Source: CAIOSQ01 sp041178225 (GTDB taxonomy: Bacteria > Pseudomonadota > Alphaproteobacteria > CACIAM-22H2). From it: DNA of 13,609 bases. Within the stretch, counting starts at the first letter, position 1. Each line of letters begins with the position of its first letter. The notes below the pieces were generated by a model, which saw only the letters and a list, made by a program, of their open reading frames with translations, had not been told where the DNA came from and ran no database searches. Location: NCBI GenBank assembly GCA_041178225.1, contig JBEGVV010000012.1, forward strand, positions 1 through 13,609. Reading direction: 5' to 3'. The position numbers were made by a program, and so were the translations under genes. Positions 6,951 through 12,568 of the stretch are shown here, one piece after another.

Positions 6951-7863
6951 GGCGAAGCCTCGGGTTGATCGCCGCGTAGAGCAGCTCGACGACGAGGTTG
7001 ATCGCGAGGAAGCCGAGGACGAAGACGACCGTGATCGCCTGGACGAGCGTGAAGTCGCGCGCGCCGATCGCGTTGACCATCAGGTCGCCGAGCCCGGGCC
7101 AGGCGAAGAGCCGCTCGACCACGACCGAGCCGCCGAGCAGGTAGCCCATCTGCAGGCCGATCACCGTCACCGTCGGGATCATCGCGTTGCGCAGGACATG
7201 GCGGGTCAGCACGGCGCCGCCGCCCATGCCCTTGGCGCGCGCGGTGCGGACATAGTCCTTGGCGAGCTCCTCGATCACCACGCCGCGCGTCATGCGGGCG
7301 ACCAGCGCGATCAGCCGCGCGGAGAGCGCCGCGGTGGGCATCGCCAGCGACGCCCAGCCCGAGAAGCCGAAGCTCGGCAACAGCCCCCATTCCACCGAGA
7401 GCACGAAGATCAGCAGCAGGCCCAGCCAGAAATTCGGGATCGCGAGCAGCGCCACGACGGCGAAGGAGATCGCGAGGTCGACCGCGCTGCCCTGGCGAGC
7501 GGCGGCGACCACGCCCGCGGGGATGCCGACGAGGATCGTCACGAGGATCGCGGAGGCCGCGAGCGCAAGCGTCGCGGGCAGCCGCGCGAGGATGTGCGGC
7601 AGCGGGTTGCCGCGGAAGGTCGAGGAATAGCCGAGGTCGCCCGACAGCAGCCCCAGCATGCGCGTGGCGTATTGCTCGAGGACCGGCCGGTCGAGGCCAA
7701 GCCGCACGCGGAGCAGGTCGATGTCGGCCTGGCTCGCGGTCGCGCCGGCCATCATCTGCGCCTCGTCGCCGGGCACCGCCTTGAAGATCGCGAAGATGAT
7801 CGTCAGGACGCCGAAGGCGATCAGCGGCATGCGGGCGAGCCGCGAGAGGACGAAGCCGGTCAT
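6943..7863 (-). CDS. DppB/OppB-type ABC transporter permease
   Basis: This is the partner permease of the same family-5 importer, with 306 residues. It shows the usual DppB layout: first helix at about 9-30 (PLIAFGVLTIIFAIFKAVPGD), a periplasmic segment with LRVRLGLDRPVLEQY and the GDLGYSSTFRG motif (75-85), then five more helices. The EAA loop is at 202-229 (KDYVRTARAKGMGGGAVLTR, then HVLRNAMIP). The end is LFAWPGLGDLMVNAIGARD, then a last helix and AAINPRLRHG. The ATG at 7863 fits the family's N-terminus, yet no Shine-Dalgarno sequence is visible; the preceding bases are C-rich. A large stem-loop lies 26 nt upstream, between this gene and the binding-protein stop, so initiation may depend on RNA structure or processing. 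Confidence 0.95.
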   Translation of the reverse strand: MTGFVLSRLARMPLIAFGVLTIIFAIFKAVPGDEAQMMAGATASQADIDLLRVRLGLDRPVLEQYATRMLGLLSGDLGYSSTFRGNPLPHILARLPATLALAASAILVTILVGIPAGVVAAARQGSAVDLAISFAVVALLAIPNFWLGLLLIFVLSVEWGLLPSFGFSGWASLAMPTAALSARLIALVARMTRGVVIEELAKDYVRTARAKGMGGGAVLTRHVLRNAMIPTVTVIGLQMGYLLGGSVVVERLFAWPGLGDLMVNAIGARDFTLVQAITVVFVLGFLAINLVVELLYAAINPRLRHG

Positions 7864-7888
7864 GCGTGTCGGCGCGCGCGCGGGGGCT

Positions 7889-7933
7889 CGCCGCGCGCGC
7901 CCCCGTCCGCGCCGGACCGGGGCGCGCGCGGCG
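7889..7933 (-). other. Perfect 15-bp GC stem-loop between binding-protein and permease genes
   Basis: CGCCGCGCGCGCCCC (7889-7903) pairs exactly with GGGGCGCGCGCGGCG (7919-7933). Inside, after one C/C mismatch, GTCC (7905-7908) pairs with GGAC (7914-7917) around a 5-nt loop. On the minus strand the stem starts 5 nt after the stop of the upstream binding protein. No T run follows, so it is unlikely to be a simple intrinsic terminator. In family-5 transport operons such a structure is known to protect the binding-protein message from 3' decay and lower permease output; that role is inferred here. CGGGGGC/GCCCCCG (7881-7887 with 7899-7905) offers a competing fold. Confidence 0.7.
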
Positions 7934-7938
7934 TCGCG

Positions 7939-9537
7939 TCAGGCACCGGCGCGGCGCGGGATCGTGAAGACGATCGGCCAGACCTCGACGCCCGTCACGC
8001 CCTTGCGCACCGCCGTGACGTTCTCGTTGACGTGCAGCCAGACATAGGGCGCCTCGTCCCACACGATCTTCTGCACCTCGCCCAGCAGCGCGTTCTGCCC
8101 CGCGAGGTCGGGCGTCGCGTTCGCCCTGGCGAGCAGCTCGTCGACGCGCGCGTTGCGGTAGCGCCCGATGTTCCAGACGTCGAGCTTGCCGTTGTCGTCG
8201 GCGTTCGACTTGAACAGCGATTCCAGGTGATAGAGCCCCGAGGCGTTGGACGGGTTGAAGCCGAAGAAGGCGACGTCGAAGTCGAGCGCCTTGCGCTCGC
8301 GGCGCAGCTCGCCCCAGTAGGCGCCACCCTCGACCTTGCGGATCTCCGCCTCGATGCCGACCTGCTGGAAGGCGCGCTGGCAGATCTCGGCGATCGAGAC
8401 GTCGCCGGGGAACAGGCCCTCGGAGGCGAGCATGCGCAGCTTGAGCGGCTGGCCGCCCTTCTGCAGCTTGCCGCCCGCGCCCGGCGTCCAGCCCGCCTGC
8501 GCGAGCAGCGCCTTCGCCTTGTCGGGCGAGAACTCGTACTCGCCGGCGCGCTTGTATCCTTGCGTATCGAAGGCGAGCGGCGAGTCGGAGGCCTTGGCGA
8601 AGCCGAAGAAGACGCGCTCGGCGATCTGCCTCACGGGCACGGCGTGGTTGAGCGCCTGGCGCACGCGCACGTCGTCGAAGGGCGCGGCGGAGAGGTTGAT
8701 CGCGAGGCCCAGCGGGCGCAGGCCCGGCCGCGCGATGACGTCGATGCCCGCCTCGCGCCTCAGCCCGGCGACGAGCTGCACCGGCACGCTGTCGACGATG
8801 TCGACCGATCCCGTGCGAAGCGCGGCGACGCGCGTCGCGGCCTCGGCGATGAACTTGAACGCGAGCCGCTCGGTCGCCGGCCTGCCGCCCCAGTAGCCCG
8901 GGAAGGCCTTGAGCACGACCTCCTGCCCCGGCACGAAGCTCTCGAGCATGAAGGGGCCCGCGCCGACCGGGTTCTGCGCCACGCCCTTCTCGCCATGCCT
9001 TGCGACCGAGGCGGGCGACACGATCGAGCCCGAGCCATGCGCGAAGCTGTTGAGGATCTGCGAGAACGGCGCCTTGGTGCGCACGACCACGGTCTCGGCG
9101 TCGACCACCTCGACGCCCGCGACCACGTCCCAGAGCGGGCGGTTGGTGGGCGTGCGCTCGCGGTCCATCAGCCGCTCGACGTTGAACTTCACCGCGGCGG
9201 CGTCGAAGGCCGTGCCGTCGTGGAAGGTCACGCCCTTGCGCAGCGTGAAGCGCACGGACATCACGTCCGCGGCCACCTCCCAGCGCGTGGCGAGGCCCGG
9301 GACGATGCGCAGGTCGGCGTCGAAGTCGACGAGCCGGTCGAACATGCAGTAGCCGACCTCGTAGCCGCCGGGATAGGTCGCGAAGGCGCCCTGCGCGGGG
9401 TCGAGCGCGGTGACGCGCGTGCTCTGGCCGTAGGTCAGCGTCCTGCCCGGCGCGGCCTGCGCGATGGCGTCGCGCCAGCCAGCGAGCGGGGCGATGGCGG
9501 CGCCGGAGAGGAGCGAGAGCGCGGTCCTGCGAAGCAT
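7939..9537 (-). CDS. Family-5 extracellular solute-binding protein (peptide/nickel/opine type), next to permeases
   Basis: This 532-residue periplasmic binding protein captures the ligand for the DppBC-type permeases. The N-terminus MLRRTALSLLSGAAIAPLAG, with a cleavage-like AIAQAAPG, is a twin-arginine style signal peptide of about 28 residues. Family-5 hallmarks follow: LTYGQSTRVTALDPAQ, the FDRLVDFDADLRIVPGLATRW block, VRFTLRKGVTFHDGTAFDA, the GAGPFMLESFVPGQEVVLK segment, NPVGAGPF, and VRQALNHAVPVRQI in the second lobe. There is no lipobox cysteine, so it should be soluble. The ATG at 9537 is preceded by AGGAAGGA. It lies 41 nt after the PLP-enzyme gene and 75 nt before the DppB-type gene. 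Ligand cannot be read off; the PLP enzyme and amidohydrolase in the locus suggest an amino-acid or peptide-like compound. Confidence 0.94.
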   Translation of the reverse strand: MLRRTALSLLSGAAIAPLAGWRDAIAQAAPGRTLTYGQSTRVTALDPAQGAFATYPGGYEVGYCMFDRLVDFDADLRIVPGLATRWEVAADVMSVRFTLRKGVTFHDGTAFDAAAVKFNVERLMDRERTPTNRPLWDVVAGVEVVDAETVVVRTKAPFSQILNSFAHGSGSIVSPASVARHGEKGVAQNPVGAGPFMLESFVPGQEVVLKAFPGYWGGRPATERLAFKFIAEAATRVAALRTGSVDIVDSVPVQLVAGLRREAGIDVIARPGLRPLGLAINLSAAPFDDVRVRQALNHAVPVRQIAERVFFGFAKASDSPLAFDTQGYKRAGEYEFSPDKAKALLAQAGWTPGAGGKLQKGGQPLKLRMLASEGLFPGDVSIAEICQRAFQQVGIEAEIRKVEGGAYWGELRRERKALDFDVAFFGFNPSNASGLYHLESLFKSNADDNGKLDVWNIGRYRNARVDELLARANATPDLAGQNALLGEVQKIVWDEAPYVWLHVNENVTAVRKGVTGVEVWPIVFTIPRRAGA

Positions 9538-9578
9538 GATGGTGTCCTTCCTGTCGATGGGTTGCGGACGCGCGGGCG

Positions 9579-10628
9579 TCACGCCGTCGCCCCGGTGCCG
9601 TCGGCCCAGAGCTGGTTCCAGGTGAAGATGGCGGGCGAGCCACCGGTATGGACGAAGACCACGACGTCGTCCTTCGCGAAGCGCCCCTCGCGGACATGCG
9701 CGACCATCCCCGAGGCGGCCTTGCCGGTGTAGATCGGGTCGAGGACGATGCCCTCGTGGCGGGCGAAGAGCCGCGTCGCCTCGTTCCCGGCCTCGCTCGG
9801 GACGCCGTAGCGCTCGCCGACGAAGCCCGTGAAGTTGGTGATGTCCTCGGGCCCGAGGCGCAGCGCGAGGCCGAGCGCCTCGCAGGTCTCGTTGGCGATC
9901 TTGGCCGTGCGCGAGGGCACGTCGAACTCGCTGGTCGCGGTGACGCAGTGGACGGCGAAGCCGCCGAAGAGCTTGCGCGCGATCTCGAAGCCCGCCGCGC
10001 CCTTGCCGCTCGAGGACATGTAGAACGCGGTCGGCCTGGCCCCGATCGCGTCGAGCTGCTCGAGCATCTCCATCATCGTCTCGAGATAGGCGATGGCCGA
10101 GGCGACGTCGAACATCGGGTTGTCGTTGAGGATGTGCGGGCGGCGGCCCCTGGCGCGCTGTTCCGCGGCGATCGAATCGAGCATGCGCCGCTGCTCGGCG
10201 CGGTCGCGCGCGAAATGGACCTCGGCGCCGAGCAGGTAGTCGACCAGCAGGTTGCCCTGGACCTGGTTCGGGCGCGCGCCCTCCAGCACCAGGATGGTGT
10301 CGAGCCCCAGCTTGTTGCATGCGCCGACGGTCTGGCGCGCCGAGTTGGATTGCAGGTCGAGGCCGACGATCACGACGTCGGGGTTCTCCTGCATCGTGCG
10401 CGCGAGGCGAAACTCGAGGTTGCGCAGCTTGTTGCCGCCGAAGGCCACGCCGGTGAGGTCGTCGCGCTTGACGAAGATGCGCGGCCCGCCGAGCACCCGC
10501 GCCAGGTTCGGCGCCTCGATCAGCGGCGTGTTGCGGATCGCGATGTCGACGCGCGGGATGCGCGCGATCGCGGCGCGAATCTCCGCAAAGCCGGTGGCCG
10601 GCGCGACCGGCGCCGTCGTCTCGTCCAT
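9579..10628 (-). CDS. PLP-dependent D-cysteine desulfhydrase / ACC deaminase family enzyme
   Basis: This 349-residue fold-type II PLP enzyme belongs to the family that opens ACC or removes H2S from D-cysteine. Lys67 in FGGNKLRNLE carries PLP. Ser94 in LQSNSARQ aligns with the catalytic Ser78 of Pseudomonas ACC deaminase; Tyr274 (RYGVPSE) and Tyr300 (LDPIYTGK) align with Tyr268 and Tyr294. The two residues known to separate the activities are Thr301 (Glu295 in ACC deaminase) and Thr328 in VHTGGSPA (Leu322 in ACC deaminase), which points to desulfhydrase-like chemistry. Two changes are odd: Ser96 replaces the usual His or Gln of QSNH/QSNQ, and SSSGKGAAG (205-213) replaces the usual phosphate-binding SGGT/TGST-type loop. 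The true substrate may therefore differ. No signal peptide. The ATG at 10628 has GGGGGAAGGGA upstream. It sits between two binding-protein genes, implying action on the imported compound. Confidence 0.92.
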   Translation of the reverse strand: MDETTAPVAPATGFAEIRAAIARIPRVDIAIRNTPLIEAPNLARVLGGPRIFVKRDDLTGVAFGGNKLRNLEFRLARTMQENPDVVIVGLDLQSNSARQTVGACNKLGLDTILVLEGARPNQVQGNLLVDYLLGAEVHFARDRAEQRRMLDSIAAEQRARGRRPHILNDNPMFDVASAIAYLETMMEMLEQLDAIGARPTAFYMSSSGKGAAGFEIARKLFGGFAVHCVTATSEFDVPSRTAKIANETCEALGLALRLGPEDITNFTGFVGERYGVPSEAGNEATRLFARHEGIVLDPIYTGKAASGMVAHVREGRFAKDDVVVFVHTGGSPAIFTWNQLWADGTGATA

Positions 10629-10681
10629 GATGCGTCCCTTCCCCCGGGGCTGCGCGGCCCCCGCCGCGAGCGGGCAAGCTA

Positions 10682-10709
10682 TCCGGTTCGGCGTGCGATG
10701 GAAACCGGA
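10682..10709. promoter_or_regulatory. Inverted repeat upstream of PLP-enzyme gene, candidate operator over a weak promoter
   Basis: TCCGGTT (10682-10688) and AACCGGA (10703-10709) are a perfect 7-bp dyad with a 14-base spacer, 54 bases upstream of the PLP-enzyme start. On the minus strand, TTTCCA and TAGCTT lie 17 bases apart across it (4 of 6 and 3 of 6 matches to -35 and -10). A separately regulated promoter for the PLP-enzyme gene is possible; it could equally be an RNA stem. Confidence 0.3.
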
Positions 10710-10759
10710 AGGCGCGAAAGGGGCCGCCGATCGGCTCGCGGAGGAAGGCGACGAGCCTG

Positions 10760-10786
10760 GCGGCGACCTCGCCGGCCCGTCGCCGC
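10760..10786 (-). other. Stem-loop directly after the upstream binding-protein gene
   Basis: GCGGCGAC (10760-10767) and GTCGCCGC (10779-10786) form a perfect 8-bp stem with an 11-nt loop, beginning 6 nt past the stop codon on the minus strand. No T run follows. Position and form parallel the larger hairpin after the other binding-protein gene. It may be a terminator or a 3'-end stabiliser; I cannot tell which. Confidence 0.4.
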
Positions 10787-10792
10787 GACCTC

Positions 10793-12397
10793 TCAGCCGC
10801 CGGGCGTGACGAACTGCGCCAGCGTGTATTCGTCGCTGCGCGCCACGTAGGTCAGGCCCTTGCGCGTCGCCCAGGTGTTGATCTGGTAGTAGAGCGGGAT
10901 GATGCCGAGGTCGCCGAGCGCGATCTCGCTCGCCTCCTGCAGCAGCTTCTCGCGCGCGGCGTCGTCGACCGTGCCCATCGCCCGCTCGGAGATCTCGTCG
11001 ACGCGCGCGTTGGAGTAGCGGCCGCGATTGGCGGCGCCGGTGCCCTTCTCGCGGTTGGGCGTGCCGACCAGCGCGCGCAGCGGCGAGGAGACCTCGCCGG
11101 TGCCGCTGCCCCAGCCGAGCAGCGCCACGCTGTAGGCGTAGTTGGGCGCGCTCGCCTGCGTCGCGAAGGTCGCCCAGGGCAGCGTCTGCACCTTGGTCTC
11201 GATGCCGACGCGGTTGAGCATCGGCCCGATCGCCTGCAGCACCTTGTCGTCGTTCGGATAGCGGTCGTTGGGGCCGTGGATCGTCAGCGCGAATCCGTTC
11301 GGGTAGCCCGCCTCGGCGAGCAGCCGGCGCGCGCCCTCGATGTCGAGCGCGTCGGGCCTCAGCCGCGGAGAGACGCCGAAGAAGCCGTCGGGCAGGAAGC
11401 CGCCGGCGGGGATGGCCGAGCCCTCGAAGAGACGCTCGACGATCGCCTGGCGGTTGATCGCCTTGCTGAGCGCGCGGCGCACCCGCAGGTCCTTGAGCGG
11501 GTTGGCGGCGAGCGCCTGGCCCGCCTTGTCCGTGGCGTGGGGCGTCTGGTCGCGCGCCTGGTCCATGGCGAGGTAGATGAGCCGGTTCGACGTCACCTGC
11601 TGCACCGCGACCTGCGGCGACGCCTTCAGCCGCGCGAGGTCGGTGGTCGGCACCGCCTCGATCATCCCGACATCGCCCGCGAGCATCGCCGCGGTGCGCG
11701 CCGCGTCGTTGACGATGATGCGCAGCGTCGCCTTCTGCCAGTGCGGCCTCGGGCCCCAGTAGGCGTCGTTGCGCGCGAGCACGACGCGGTCGTTGGGCAC
11801 GAACTCGACGAGCCTGAACGGGCCCGTGCCGATCGACGCGCGCGCGGCGTTGAACTCGCCCGTCGGCGCCTCCGCCATCGAGCGATGGACGATCGAGACC
11901 GTCGCGAGGTCGTTGGGCAGCAGCGGCCAGGGCGCGCGCGTCCTGAAGCGGATGGTGAGCTTGTCGACCACCTCGGTCGCGACGATGGCGCGGGTGTAGA
12001 GCGTGAAGGGCGAGGGCGAGTTCGGGACCCAGGGCACGCGCCTGAGCGTGGCGACGACGTCCTCGGCGCCGAATTCGCTGCCGTCGTGGAAGCGCACGCC
12101 GGGCCGCAGCCTGAACTCCCAGGTCAGGTCGTCGATCGGCTTCCACGACACGGCGAGGCCGGGCCCGACGCGCTGCCTTTCGTCGTGGTGGACGAGCCGG
12201 TCGAAGACATGCGCGGCGACGTTGTTGTTGGGCGAGAGGTTGTGGAAATGCGGGTCCATCGAGGTGACGTTGCCGCTCAGCCCGATGGAGATCTCCTGCG
12301 CCTGCGCGGCCGCGGGAAGCCCGGTGCCGGCCAGCGCGACGGTGGCGAGGGCGGCGGAACGCAGCGCGCCGCGGCGGGTGGGATGGAAGGTGGCCAT
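10793..12397 (-). CDS. Family-5 extracellular solute-binding protein, first gene of the transport locus
   Basis: This is a 534-residue periplasmic binding protein. The signal peptide has a twin-arginine motif (PTRRGALRSAALATVALAG) and an AAAQAQE cleavage region near residue 34; there is no lipobox. Family-5 features: SMDPHFHNLSPNNN, VFDRLVHHDERQRVGPGLA, FRLRPGVRFHDGSEF, SIGTGPFRLVEFVPNDRVVL, LRVRRALSKAINRQAI, and the C-terminal LGIIPLYYQINTWATRKG. It shares the fold but only modest similarity with the binding protein beside the permeases, so it is not a recent duplicate and probably recognises a different or related ligand. The ATG at 12397 has GGAGACCAGG upstream; the open frame extends far upstream, but that part is an antisense shadow of the flavoprotein gene. 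It is separated from the PLP-enzyme gene by 164 bases with a stem-loop and a dyad, so co-transcription with it is uncertain. Confidence 0.94.
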   Translation of the reverse strand: MATFHPTRRGALRSAALATVALAGTGLPAAAQAQEISIGLSGNVTSMDPHFHNLSPNNNVAAHVFDRLVHHDERQRVGPGLAVSWKPIDDLTWEFRLRPGVRFHDGSEFGAEDVVATLRRVPWVPNSPSPFTLYTRAIVATEVVDKLTIRFRTRAPWPLLPNDLATVSIVHRSMAEAPTGEFNAARASIGTGPFRLVEFVPNDRVVLARNDAYWGPRPHWQKATLRIIVNDAARTAAMLAGDVGMIEAVPTTDLARLKASPQVAVQQVTSNRLIYLAMDQARDQTPHATDKAGQALAANPLKDLRVRRALSKAINRQAIVERLFEGSAIPAGGFLPDGFFGVSPRLRPDALDIEGARRLLAEAGYPNGFALTIHGPNDRYPNDDKVLQAIGPMLNRVGIETKVQTLPWATFATQASAPNYAYSVALLGWGSGTGEVSSPLRALVGTPNREKGTGAANRGRYSNARVDEISERAMGTVDDAAREKLLQEASEIALGDLGIIPLYYQINTWATRKGLTYVARSDEYTLAQFVTPGG

Positions 12398-12413
12398 GGC
12401 CTGGTCTCCGGTA

Positions 12414-12423
12414 GGGGGGGGGG
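12414..12423. repeat. Ten-base G homopolymer in the binding-protein gene's upstream region
   Basis: Ten consecutive G on the plus strand (C10 on the binding-protein transcript strand) end 16 bases before that gene's start codon. Mononucleotide runs of this length are prone to length change and to sequencing error. Here the run would sit in the 5' untranslated region, not in a reading frame. Confidence 0.8.
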
Positions 12424-12513
12424 CTCGGTGTGGGCCCGGGATGATGCAGCACGCGCCGGGCGGCCTCCAGACCGGAATGGCGCGGCGCCCACGCCGACGG
12501 TGTAACCTCGGGG

Positions 12514-12536
12514 CCTGTCGCCGCGAAGGCGACAGG
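12514..12536. other. Perfect 9-bp hairpin upstream of flavoprotein reductase gene
   Basis: CCTGTCGCC (12514-12522) and GGCGACAGG (12528-12536) pair exactly around a GCGAA loop, ending 32 bases before the flavoprotein start codon. It could be an operator for the divergent pair or an RNA stem in the leader. No T run flanks it on either side, so a terminator is unlikely. Confidence 0.45.
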
Positions 12537-12568
12537 ACGCCTGCCGCATCCTCCCCCGAGCGAGACCC

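Larger units (their letters stand above)
12398..12568. promoter_or_regulatory. Divergent promoter region between binding-protein and flavoprotein genes
   Basis: This 171-base gap must hold the promoters for both outgoing genes, but no convincing -35/-10 pair is visible on either strand at this GC content. TGTAAC (12501-12506) is the only -10-like hexamer facing the flavoprotein gene, without a matching -35. The region contains a run of ten G (12414-12423) and the 12514-12536 dyad. The flavoprotein gene has only a weak ribosome-binding site (GAGCGAGACCC). Confidence 0.35.

Noticed and set aside
6892..9732. A 946-codon open frame on the plus strand across the permease and first binding-protein genes
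   Set aside because: It is antisense to four genes with clear family motifs, is dominated by Arg, Asp, Glu, Ala and Gly, shows no domain, and is expected from extreme third-position GC bias.
9579..10628. ACC deaminase as the specific identity of the PLP enzyme
   Set aside because: The Glu and Leu that define ACC deaminase at the 295 and 322 positions are both Thr here.
10793..12397. The two binding-protein genes as a recent tandem duplication
   Set aside because: They share only family-level motifs, differ in signal peptides and insertions, and are separated by an unrelated gene.
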